From JAZKFP01 sp040386355 (GTDB lineage Bacteria; Pseudomonadota; Gammaproteobacteria; Pseudomonadales; UBA6940), in the NCBI GenBank assembly GCA_040386355.1, contig JAZKFP010000012.1, positions 1-20,465 of the forward strand: 20,465 nucleotides of DNA. Reading direction: 5' to 3'. The notes under the pieces are model-generated. The model was not told where the DNA came from. It did not search any database and saw nothing but the letters and a program-made list of their open reading frames with translations. Both the position numbers and the translations under genes were made by a program. Positions 1 through 6,980 of this stretch are shown in pieces. Each line of letters begins with the position of its first letter. Within the stretch, counting starts at the first letter, position 1.

Positions 1-391
1 TAATTGATTTATCTATATCAATAACTTTAATAACACTGTCGCTATCTTCTCTAGATTGATAAACAACTCCATGTTTTCCTCGGCCTATTTCCACACATTC
101 ACTAATATCAATATCTTGCACTGCTTTAAAAGCTTGAAGATTGATTTCATATTTTTTATTTAATTGATTTACACAGGATTTAAGGGTTTTTTTAAAGGTA
201 GAGCATGGAGATTGGTTCAATTTAAATAGATGAAAAGTTAAAGCTGGCAATCTAAAATTAAAATTAGAAAAAATAAAATGTTTGTCTTTAGACGTATCAT
301 TGAGTTGAATTTCAATAGATAAACTACTTCTTCTTGCAACGTGCGCGTTTGGGGAAATTGTGCGTAAAGGATTAGTGCCAATTCGTTCCAT
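1..391 (-). CDS. Partial protein-kinase-like protein (5' end only)
   Basis: An open frame starts at ATG 389-391 and runs leftward without a stop to the window edge, giving 130 codons and an incomplete product. Residues 1-100 are a polar N-terminal region that I do not recognise. Near residues 103-112 is IGRGKHGVVY, which fits the glycine-rich ATP loop GxGxxGxV of Ser/Thr protein kinases. About ten residues later, VIKV fits the beta-3 strand carrying the ATP-positioning lysine (the VAIK position). The HRD and DFG motifs would lie outside the window, so activity cannot be judged. The Shine-Dalgarno is weak (GAGTGAT about 8 bases upstream). The gene lies about 180 bases downstream of the YgjP-like gene on the same strand. 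Eukaryotic-type kinases with unrelated N-terminal extensions are common among effectors of Legionella-like intracellular bacteria; a role as an effector here is inference. A pseudokinase is also possible. Confidence 0.72.
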   Translation of the reverse strand, partial: MERIGTNPLRTISPNAHVARRSSLSIEIQLNDTSKDKHFIFSNFNFRLPALTFHLFKLNQSPCSTFKKTLKSCVNQLNKKYEINLQAFKAVQDIDISECVEIGRGKHGVVYQSREDSDSVIKVIDIDKSI

Positions 392-569
392 ACAAATAAT
401 CACTCAATGAATTTTTAAAAATCCTTTTTTGTGAATCTATCCGTATAGAATTAATGTATTAAAAGCAGGTAAATTAATTGATTTTTAATACTTAGTTTTG
501 AGCTGGCTAGACTACTACAGTTCTTAATTGAAACACACTAATCAATTTCAAAAAAATGTAAAGAAAACT

Positions 570-1313
570 TCAGATCCACTCGGGAATATTTTTAGCTTCC
601 TGTCTAATTTGCAGCCTTATCGCTTTAAAGCTTGGCTCAAAACGTTGTACAAGCTTCCAATAATTGGGCGAGTGATTCATAAACCGAATGTGACAAAGCT
701 CGTGAATCATTACATAACGGACAATACTGTTGGATAAAAACACAAGTTTAGTATTTAGGTTAATTTTCCCTTGTGCAGTACAACTACCCCATCGGGTTTT
801 TTGGGTTCGAACCACAAGTTGTTGATAAGGTATGGAAATTTCCTCGGCAACTTGATTTAACCATATGTCAAAGTGACGGTGAGCATAAGACTTTAGCCAA
901 CGTTTTACCAGTTTTTGGCATTCAACAATATCGTCGACATTACCCTTGATCTCTAATTGTTGATTATCCTGTTCTCTAAGTGACAACACTAAACGATCGG
1001 TTTTTTCATAGCGTATAGTCCAACACTCTTGAAAGGCAGCTAAATCAAGTCTCGTTGGCAAATGTAATCGCGTGGGTGATGCTAGTTCTACTTGATATAA
1101 AGTCCAATGATGAGTAATCCAGTCACGATGTTCTTCAACAAATTGGTGAATCATTTTTTGTGAAGTGCGCTTTGGTGCCGTAACTAGTAATCCTGAGGTC
1201 GGAGAAATTTGTACACGCAAACATCGACTTTGTTTCAATAATCGTACAGCACAAGGAATTTTTTTTGGATTTACTGAAGAAGGTTCTATCAAAGTCACTT
1301 CCAGACTAAACAT
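570..1313 (-). CDS. YgjP/DUF45-family zinc metallopeptidase-like protein
   Basis: A 247-residue soluble protein of the YgjP-like (DUF45, SprT-related) family. The zinc site is visible: HELCH at residues 204-208 supplies two histidines and the catalytic Glu, and H214 in MNHSPNYW is the likely third ligand. The family hallmark RWGSC lies just upstream at 174-178, and the length is normal for the family. The physiological substrate is not well established; E. coli YgjP is thought to be a cytosolic metal-dependent hydrolase. The start is ATG 1311-1313, with only a weak GAGAG upstream. It is divergent from the EamA transporter, with about 120 bases between the starts. No signal peptide or membrane helix is seen. 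Confidence 0.88.
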   Translation of the reverse strand: MFSLEVTLIEPSSVNPKKIPCAVRLLKQSRCLRVQISPTSGLLVTAPKRTSQKMIHQFVEEHRDWITHHWTLYQVELASPTRLHLPTRLDLAAFQECWTIRYEKTDRLVLSLREQDNQQLEIKGNVDDIVECQKLVKRWLKSYAHRHFDIWLNQVAEEISIPYQQLVVRTQKTRWGSCTAQGKINLNTKLVFLSNSIVRYVMIHELCHIRFMNHSPNYWKLVQRFEPSFKAIRLQIRQEAKNIPEWI

Positions 1314-1434
1314 GTGTCTTATACTCTCTTACAGGTAAATAATGTCAATTTATACATTTTTTAAAAAGACTTTTTTATTACTTTCAACAAGACTCTAAAA
1401 ATTTTTAAATTAGTTAAATGCTACGGGAATATTC

Positions 1435-2328
1435 ATGCTGTGGATTTTAATGACATTGATGGCTGCTGTCTGTCAAACCGCACGTACTGCTTTACAAAAA
1501 CAATTAAAGACTGAGCTTTCCGATACAGCGTCTGCATCAACTCGTTTTTTGTTTGCCTGCCCATTTGCAATAATTTACTTAGTGGTTTTATTGGTTGTAA
1601 AAGATTCTACGCCGTTTGAATTTACAACGCGTTTTTGGATATTCACTGGCATTACTGCAATTAGTCAAATTATTGCTACGTGGGCGTTAATCGCAGCTTT
1701 GTCACACGCACAATTTGCAGTCGCAGTAACGTACTCTAAATTAGAACCTGTGGTTATTGCCGTGTTAGGTGCTAGTTTTTTTGCACAACCTTTAAATTTT
1801 TTAGATTGGACATCAATAGTTATTTGCATCATCGGTTTATTATTTTTAGCACAAACACCAAAAGTTATTGGTCAATTAGCAAACCTTCGCCATCGTGGCG
1901 CATTACTTGGTGTGCTGTCTGCTATTTCTTTTGGTATCTCAAGCCTTGCAGTACGCGAATCATCTCATGCTTTGCAATTAGCCGATCCATTATTACCAGC
2001 CGCAATTAGTTTAGTTTGCGTGTTATTCATACAGCTTATTTTAACGTTGGGTTATTTATTAATTCGCGAACCGCAACAATTAAAAGCTCTACAAAAAAAT
2101 TGGAAGAAAGCAACATTTGTTGGTTTATCGGGAGGAATTGGGTCGATTGGTTGGTTTACCGCTTTTTCATTGCAGACCGTTGCATTAGTAAAAGTCGTTG
2201 GCCAAGTTGAATTAATTTTTGCAATTTTATTGACGCATTTTTTATTTAAAGAAAAGATTCGCCCGCGTGAGTACATGGGAATGTTATGCATCGTGGCCAG
2301 CGTTGTTATTATTTTAGTAACCATTTAA
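1435..2328 (+). CDS. EamA-family (DMT superfamily) transporter
   Basis: A 297-residue, highly hydrophobic protein with about ten predicted membrane helices in two homologous halves (roughly residues 1-137 and 150-296), the duplicated EamA layout of the drug/metabolite transporter superfamily. The second half starts at the GALLGVLSAISFGISSLAVR segment, and the C-terminal half contains VALVKVVGQVELIFAILLTHFLFKE, which is very typical of EamA domains; the helix ends just before the stop. Substrate cannot be deduced; relatives export amino acids, nucleotides or other metabolites. The start ATG at 1435 has a modest GGGA about 6 bases upstream. A strong intrinsic terminator follows at once at 2349-2370, so this is likely a single-gene unit. 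Confidence 0.88.
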   Translation: MLWILMTLMAAVCQTARTALQKQLKTELSDTASASTRFLFACPFAIIYLVVLLVVKDSTPFEFTTRFWIFTGITAISQIIATWALIAALSHAQFAVAVTYSKLEPVVIAVLGASFFAQPLNFLDWTSIVICIIGLLFLAQTPKVIGQLANLRHRGALLGVLSAISFGISSLAVRESSHALQLADPLLPAAISLVCVLFIQLILTLGYLLIREPQQLKALQKNWKKATFVGLSGGIGSIGWFTAFSLQTVALVKVVGQVELIFAILLTHFLFKEKIRPREYMGMLCIVASVVIILVTI

Positions 2329-2342
2329 AAAGCTCTTGAATA

Positions 2343-2366
2343 TTTCATCCGTCCCTACGGGACGGT
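2343..2366. repeat. Outer REP-like inverted repeat, left copy
   Basis: This 24-base segment matches the reverse complement of 2882-2905 at 23 of 24 positions. The pair brackets the inner inverted repeats and the heptamer array, so the locus has nested two-fold symmetry. The core is a 7-bp palindrome with a TAC loop. Confidence 0.75.
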
Positions 2367-2370
2367 TTTT
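2349..2370 (+). terminator. Rho-independent terminator after EamA gene (also outer REP-like hairpin)
   Basis: A perfect 7-bp stem CCGTCCC/GGGACGG with a TAC loop (2349-2365) is followed by TTTTT (2366-2370), 20 bases after the transporter stop. The same hairpin recurs in inverted orientation at 2883-2899 with one loop change. It is therefore probably a member of a dispersed palindromic repeat that also acts as a terminator here. Confidence 0.75.
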
Positions 2371-2388
2371 ATAATGAATTACAGAGTG

Positions 2389-2433
2389 CAGGCGCTTACG
2401 CACCTGCCTAGAATCATATGTCGCTACGCGACA
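2389..2433. repeat. Inner 45-bp REP-like element, left copy
   Basis: This 45-base element holds two palindromes. The first is an imperfect one at 2389-2406 (CAGGCGC, TTAC, GCACCTG). The second is a perfect 6-bp hairpin at 2419-2433 (TGTCGC, TAC, GCGACA). It matches the reverse complement of 2745-2789 at 44 of 45 positions, and matches 3510-3554 in the same orientation at 38 of 45. Short GC-rich hairpins in pairs and in inverted orientation are the layout of REP/BIME elements. Confidence 0.8.
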
Positions 2434-2480
2434 ATTCCGTTAACCATGTAATTTTTAATATTCAATTGAATCGTCAAGAT

Positions 2481-2542
<62 letters not shown>

Positions 2543-2642
2543 NNNNNNNNNNNNNNNNNNNNNNNNNNNNNNNNNNNNNNNNNNNNNNNNNNNNNNNNNN
2601 NNNNNNNNNNNNNNNNNNNNNNNNNNNNNNNNNNNNNNNNNN
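2543..2642. other. Assembly gap (100 N) inside the heptamer array
   Basis: Exactly 100 consecutive N bases interrupt the (GATGTTC)n array. A round 100 is the conventional length for a gap of unknown size, so the true copy number is unknown and is probably larger than what short reads could span. Confidence 0.97.
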
Positions 2643-2697
<55 letters not shown>

Positions 2698-2744
2698 TTT
2701 TAAAATTATGATTTGCAATTTCCAACAAATAAATTTATTCAACA

Positions 2745-2789
2745 TGTCGCGTAGCGACACATGATTCTAGGCAGGTGCGTAAGCGCCTG
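2745..2789. repeat. Inner 45-bp REP-like element, right (inverted) copy
   Basis: Inverted counterpart of 2389-2433 with one mismatch in 45. It opens with the hairpin TGTCGC, GTA, GCGACA and closes with the CAGGTGC/GCGCCTG palindrome. The element lies between the heptamer array and the transposase gene. Confidence 0.8.
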
Positions 2790-2835
2790 TATCGCGTAAT
2801 GCGCCACGGTTCATATGTATCGCGTATGCGCCACG
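2788..2835. repeat. Short direct repeat pair, TGTATCGCGTA(A)TGCGCCACG
   Basis: Two adjacent copies, at 2788-2808 and 2816-2835, differ by one inserted A. They lie inside the right arm of the inverted structure and have no counterpart in the left arm, so the right arm carries about 70 extra bases here. A partial echo (ACACGCGCCATAC) follows at about 2841. Confidence 0.65.
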
Positions 2836-2881
2836 TCTATACACGCGCCATACATCATATACACAACCATTCCCCCAAATC

Positions 2882-2905
2882 ACCGTCCCATAGGGACGGA
2901 TGAAA
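2882..2905. repeat. Outer REP-like inverted repeat, right copy
   Basis: Reverse complement of 2343-2366 with one mismatch, in the hairpin loop (ATA instead of GTA). The stem CCGTCCC/GGGACGG is preserved. It has no T-run on the plus strand, so it is not an obvious terminator in that direction. Confidence 0.75.
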
Positions 2906-2969
2906 AGCAAAAAAAGCAAATCACGTCACAATTAAGCAATCATCCTTGCATGCCTTCGACTTAAACCAT

Positions 2970-2992
2970 GTTATTTACTGAGGTTAAATAAC
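2970..2992 (+). promoter_or_regulatory. Hairpin abutting the transposase ribosome binding site
   Basis: A perfect 8-bp stem GTTATTTA/TAAATAAC with loop CTGAGGT ends one base before the strong Shine-Dalgarno AGAAGGGG (2993-3000), which sits 6 bases from the ATG. IS200 transposase genes are known to be translationally repressed by 5' leader structures, so a similar role is plausible. The stem is AT-rich and would be only moderately stable. Confidence 0.5.
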
Positions 2993-3006
2993 AGAAGGGG
3001 AAAAAT

Positions 3007-3459
3007 ATGACTAATACTTTTAGTGCCCTACATTATCATTTCATATTTAGTACAAAAAATAGAGTTCCATACTTAAGCCAAAACATTGAAAAACAAATTT
3101 GGCAATATATGGCGGGCATCGCTCGATATAATAAGATTATTGCTATTAAAATTGGAGGATTTGATGACCATATTCACGCATTGGTAAAAGCTCCAACAAA
3201 CATTGCGCCTAGTCAAATAGCACAATATTTAAAAGCAAACTCATCAAAATGGATTCATCAAAATTTTTTATTTTTAAAAGATTTTGCCTGGCAAGAAGGA
3301 TATGCAGTTTTTACGGTTAACAAAATAAATTGTTTTCGAATAGTTAAGTATATTGAAAGACAACGCCAACATCATTCTAATAAAAAATTTGAAGATGAAT
3401 ATCTCGATTTCTTAAAAATAAATCATATTAATTATGATGAAAAATATTTATTTGATTAA
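3007..3459 (+). CDS. IS200/IS605-superfamily HUH/Y1 transposase (RAYT-like)
   Basis: A 150-residue protein with the features of TnpA/RAYT Y1 transposases. The N-terminal HYHFIFSTKNR strand is typical. The HUH metal-binding motif is HIH at residues 55-57 (DDHIHALVKAP). FAWQEGYAVFTV at about 93-104 is characteristic of the family. The likely nucleophile is Y115 in VKYIERQRQHH, and the C-terminus INYDEKYLF is also typical. HUH and Tyr are both intact and the length is normal, so the enzyme looks functional. It would cut single-stranded DNA at hairpin-marked ends. The start is supported by a strong Shine-Dalgarno (AGAAGGGG). REP-like elements lie on both sides, so it may be a domesticated RAYT that mobilises or maintains REPs instead of a free IS. 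No TnpB/IscB accessory gene is present. Confidence 0.88.
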   Translation: MTNTFSALHYHFIFSTKNRVPYLSQNIEKQIWQYMAGIARYNKIIAIKIGGFDDHIHALVKAPTNIAPSQIAQYLKANSSKWIHQNFLFLKDFAWQEGYAVFTVNKINCFRIVKYIERQRQHHSNKKFEDEYLDFLKINHINYDEKYLFD

Positions 3460-3477
3460 ATACAATATGTAAGATGC

Positions 3478-3502
3478 TATATATTGATAATTTCAATATA
3501 TA
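3478..3502 (+). repeat. 10-bp palindrome downstream of the transposase gene
   Basis: Perfect inverted repeat TATATATTGA / TCAATATATA with loop TAATT, 18 bases after the transposase stop. There is no T-run, so a terminator is unlikely. A subterminal hairpin recognised by the Y1 enzyme is an alternative. Confidence 0.5.
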
Positions 3503-3509
3503 CATGACA

Positions 3510-3554
3510 TATGCGTTTACACACTTGCTTAGAATCATATGTAGCTACGCGACA
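3510..3554. repeat. REP-like 45-bp element, third diverged copy
   Basis: Same orientation as 2389-2433, with 38 of 45 positions identical. The AGAATCATATGT stretch and CTACGCGACA are conserved. The GC palindrome at the left end has decayed and a C-to-A change weakens the right hairpin, so this looks like an older copy. Confidence 0.7.
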
Positions 3555-3584
3555 CAGTAAGCATAAAAAATCTTGCTTAATTTG

Positions 3585-5117
3585 TTATTTCTTTTTTCGA
3601 GTTTGTTTATACAATTCTTTTAAATTTTCATTTTCCGGCGCTCTTAATAACAACTCCATCACTTGCAACTGATTAGCAAGCTGGGAATTACCGCTATTTT
3701 GAATAGTTTTAAGTTCTGCCACCTTCTTTGCCATATCTGGAACATGAAGTGGTTGGTATCTTAAATCCGACAGCAAACTCACTATAAATTTGTCATCGTG
3801 ATAGAACATTGGATTTTGCATATTTTGCTGCGAAGTAGAATGTTTTTCTATTTTTTCTATTTGAATGGTTAGATATTTACTCTTTTGTTTATCTTTTACA
3901 CCCACAGTTGCATAGCCTGAACGATGAAATTCATCATCAATCAGTAAAGTATCAGAGTGTGTTGAATATCTGAAAGCACTGAAATAACTACGAATATTCA
4001 AACTTGGATGCGCGTAATTAATAAGCATTTCTTCTTGAGAATCATAAGACGCTTTGGCAGCGTTTGCGTAAGCATAAAAACACAACTTCTTTAACATAGA
4101 GTTGGTTTTAATAACATTTTCCAAATTAACTTTTGGCAAAAACCCTAAAATATCGTAGTCAAATGGACTTCGATAAGCATTTGGATTTATAAACGTATAG
4201 CATTTATCCTTTAAATAATTTTCCGGTAATGGTTGAAGATGCATTGAAGGTATAGCAAGAAAGGATTCAGATGAATGATTAGGAGTTATAGTTAATTTAG
4301 TGTAACCGTTAGGATCTTTTTTAGTGATATAGACTGATTGATTAATTGCTCCAGTTTCTTTTGAGGTTTTTTCTTTAAATCCTATTTTTTCTATCTTGTT
4401 AACATCTAAAGATAATTGCCAGTCCATCAAATTATATTGAGGCAGTGGATTGGATAATTTTCGGTTTGAAAATGGTTGTAAATCAATCTTTATAGAATCT
4501 TGCTTTACATCTAGGCTAAGGTTTTTTTGAAAGAAAACTGTGGTAAAAATTTTATCGTAGTAACTGGGATAGTATTTTGCTAATCCGACAAACGCTACCG
4601 CATAAAATGCCGTCAATAAAACCACAATTCCCATTGAGCTAAAAAAAAGTGCAATAAAATTATTTCTTTTATTTTTACGCCATAATCTCAATCCATAAGG
4701 CATACAAAGTGTCACGATTACTATTGCTAATAATGTTGGCCATCCAGGCAATAAAATTACTTGGAGTAATGCATTCCAACTTGAACTAGTAACGATTAAC
4801 CGTACTACAAGATAGGTAATTCCGTAAAAAAAGATTAAACAGATTAATGAAGGCAAAATCCTGTAGCGATTGAATCTTAATAAAATCCATGACAAACAGA
4901 CTGGCTTCAATGCAGCGATCACAAAGCCACTTAAAATTATTAATGAAACTAGCCAACCAGTGAAATGATCTAACGAAGACGAATGGGGAGAGACTCCGAA
5001 AACAAGTCTATCTACCACTAGAAGAGCTGTTGAAAACGCTAAATTTAAAATATACAGGCCCAATAGACACTGAATTATATTTTTCACATTATTCTGAAAG
5101 AGGAAATTATTTTTCAT
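3585..5117 (-). CDS. Five-helix membrane protein of unknown function with large C-terminal domain
   Basis: I do not recognise this protein. Counted from ATG 5115-5117 it has 510 residues. Five hydrophobic segments lie at about 17-36, 53-71, 87-109, 118-139 and 153-177. A soluble domain of about 330 residues (180-510) follows; if the N-terminus is inside, it would be periplasmic. The soluble part has alternating beta-type stretches, a cluster of Tyr/Lys near 181-190, and a basic tail (KQTRKKK). No catalytic motif stands out. A TTG at 5127-5129 would add four residues (MSFL) but has no Shine-Dalgarno, whereas ATG 5117 has GAG about 7 bases upstream, so I prefer ATG. It lies 106 bases downstream of the PanP-like gene on the same strand and could be cotranscribed. 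Confidence 0.75.
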   Translation of the reverse strand: MKNNFLFQNNVKNIIQCLLGLYILNLAFSTALLVVDRLVFGVSPHSSSLDHFTGWLVSLIILSGFVIAALKPVCLSWILLRFNRYRILPSLICLIFFYGITYLVVRLIVTSSSWNALLQVILLPGWPTLLAIVIVTLCMPYGLRLWRKNKRNNFIALFFSSMGIVVLLTAFYAVAFVGLAKYYPSYYDKIFTTVFFQKNLSLDVKQDSIKIDLQPFSNRKLSNPLPQYNLMDWQLSLDVNKIEKIGFKEKTSKETGAINQSVYITKKDPNGYTKLTITPNHSSESFLAIPSMHLQPLPENYLKDKCYTFINPNAYRSPFDYDILGFLPKVNLENVIKTNSMLKKLCFYAYANAAKASYDSQEEMLINYAHPSLNIRSYFSAFRYSTHSDTLLIDDEFHRSGYATVGVKDKQKSKYLTIQIEKIEKHSTSQQNMQNPMFYHDDKFIVSLLSDLRYQPLHVPDMAKKVAELKTIQNSGNSQLANQLQVMELLLRAPENENLKELYKQTRKKK

Positions 5118-5223
5118 GAGGAAACTCAATTTTATTCAATCAAACTATTTCGTTGCTGAAAGGTGATGTGATCAAATTGGAGGACATTATTTAAGCGATT
5201 TTCAATACTATTTAGTTAAAAAA

Positions 5224-6861
5224 TCAACACCAAGCAACAATAGGTGTAAGTATTTGTCGGGCTCCAGCGCGATTCGCCAACATTTCTTGTTCTTTTAAAA
5301 TTTCAGCAAGTATTTCAACTGTAGTCAGCGGGTTGGCTAACACAACACGAAAAACCACAATCTCTTGCCGATTATAGCATTCAACTTTTAAAGTGGTTCG
5401 CGAAACAAAGGATCTACCACGTGAGCGCTGTGTTTTTTGGATCCACTGCGTTAATTCATTCAAAGTTTGATTTGCTTGGTTTTTTTCATCTTGATTTAAC
5501 TGTGGCCAGTTTTTTTCAAGTCTTACCGGGCGATATCGATACGTTAAAATATTAAGCTGCGGCTCGGAAATTATTTCAAAGTTTTCATTTTCCTGAATCA
5601 TTTTATTAAATTCTTGGGCCAAATGAATACCGTAATCCACCAGCAATTCATATCCAGCCCGACCGATGATGCGTAATCCAGAATGAATTAATAACGCCAT
5701 TCCCGGACGTGACCCTTCTAAAGTATGACTACCTAAATCTTGAGAACCACGCCGAATAATATAATCCGCATGATGCTCAATAACATTTTGTGCGGCAGGT
5801 GATCGACATAAAACAAAACCAGCGCCCATGGGCACATACATTTGCTTATGCGCGTCGAGTGTCACGGTATCAGCACGTTCAATGCCAGACAAAATATGAC
5901 GATGTTGATCAGAAAACAAAGTTGGTCCACCCCAGGCCGCATCGACATGATAATGACAACGATATTCTTCTGCTAAATTTGCCAATTCATTTAGAGGATC
6001 GACCGTACCCGTTTCAGAGGCGCCAGCAACTCCAACAATGGCTAATACAAGAGTATTTTCTGATTTTAATTTTTTTAAACACTGTTCCATTTCACTCACA
6101 CGAACTCGGTGTTTTCCATCGGTTGGAATAGCAATTAAATCTTGTCTGCCAATCCCTAATAAATCAGTAGCTTTTGATAACGAATAATGCCCACGCTCAG
6201 AGGTAATAATTGCTGTGCCTTGATATCCGTAATGTTTTAGTGCGCGCGCCATTCCGGCTTGATGTACTCCAGCAAATGTTTTATCCGCTTTTAAAGCTTG
6301 ATTACGTGCAATCCAAAGAGCTGTAAGATTTGCAATCGTACCGCCAGAACACACTGCACCCAAAGCATGCCCAGCTTCATGCATCCATCGTTTATAAAAA
6401 TCGGTATTTTCTTGAAATACTAACGAATGCAACATGCCAATCACTTGACGTTCTAATGGCGTAAACGCTTTGGATGTTTCAATTTTTACAAGATTTTGAT
6501 TCAACGCAATCATGATGCGTGAAAGCGACAGCATAAAATAAGGTAAGGCTGAGGTCATATGACCTACAAAACGCGGAGACGAGGTATGTACCGAATGCGC
6601 TACAACTTTGTTTAATAGAAATTCAGCTTGTTCAGAAACAAAAATAGGATCTTCTGGAATTGCACTATCTGCAAAATTGCGACGCAATACTTCAATCGTT
6701 TTTTCTTTGGCAACGATATGTTCTTGTAAAAAACCTGCAAGATTTTCAGATATTTGACGATCAATCGCGCTTAAAGTGGAATCTGGAGCTTCAGGAACCG
6801 TAAAAATTCGCACAATATTTTCAAAAGACGCATGGGCGAGTTTTTTTGCATTATCCAACAT
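5224..6861 (-). CDS. panP: PLP-dependent group II decarboxylase, probable aspartate 1-decarboxylase PanP
   Basis: A 545-residue fold-type I PLP enzyme of the group II decarboxylase family. SGGTIANLTA (172-181) contributes to phosphate binding, HVDAAWGG (305-312) holds the Asp that pairs with the pyridine nitrogen, and K339 in LDAHKQMY is the Schiff-base lysine. Overall length and the sequence HEAGHALGAVCSGGTIANL match my memory of the PanP branch (glutamate decarboxylase-like proteins of Vibrio and Shewanella that make beta-alanine from aspartate for pantothenate and CoA). A different amino-acid decarboxylase of the same family cannot be excluded. The start is taken as ATG 6859-6861; an in-frame TTG lies directly before it. 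The upstream ribosome site (CAGGG) is weak. Genes on the same strand on both sides are more than 90 bases away. Confidence 0.8.
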   Translation of the reverse strand: MLDNAKKLAHASFENIVRIFTVPEAPDSTLSAIDRQISENLAGFLQEHIVAKEKTIEVLRRNFADSAIPEDPIFVSEQAEFLLNKVVAHSVHTSSPRFVGHMTSALPYFMLSLSRIMIALNQNLVKIETSKAFTPLERQVIGMLHSLVFQENTDFYKRWMHEAGHALGAVCSGGTIANLTALWIARNQALKADKTFAGVHQAGMARALKHYGYQGTAIITSERGHYSLSKATDLLGIGRQDLIAIPTDGKHRVRVSEMEQCLKKLKSENTLVLAIVGVAGASETGTVDPLNELANLAEEYRCHYHVDAAWGGPTLFSDQHRHILSGIERADTVTLDAHKQMYVPMGAGFVLCRSPAAQNVIEHHADYIIRRGSQDLGSHTLEGSRPGMALLIHSGLRIIGRAGYELLVDYGIHLAQEFNKMIQENENFEIISEPQLNILTYRYRPVRLEKNWPQLNQDEKNQANQTLNELTQWIQKTQRSRGRSFVSRTTLKVECYNRQEIVVFRVVLANPLTTVEILAEILKEQEMLANRAGARQILTPIVAWC

Positions 6862-6980
6862 CAATCTGGCCGCCCTGTTAAATCTTTATTTTTAGTCACT
6901 GTTCTTTATTAAGTTGCTGGCACTATACCGAAGGTTCAACAGTGCTCGCAATCTGAATTAGAACAGAAAATTTTACTTCG

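Noticed and set aside
528..737. 69-codon plus-strand frame overlapping the YgjP-like gene
   Set aside because: It lies almost entirely antisense to the conserved zinc-site region of a clear metallopeptidase gene and has no recognisable product.
798..815. GGTTCGAACC, resembling a tRNA T-arm
   Set aside because: It lies inside the YgjP-like coding sequence and no cloverleaf can be built around it. A similar GTTCGAACCC inside murB was rejected for the same reason.
1318..1348. Perfect TTGACA on the minus strand (TGTCAA at 1343-1348) as a promoter for the YgjP-like gene
   Set aside because: The best -10 (GTATAA at 1319-1324) would start transcription at or inside the start codon, implying a leaderless message. 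Not strong enough to list.
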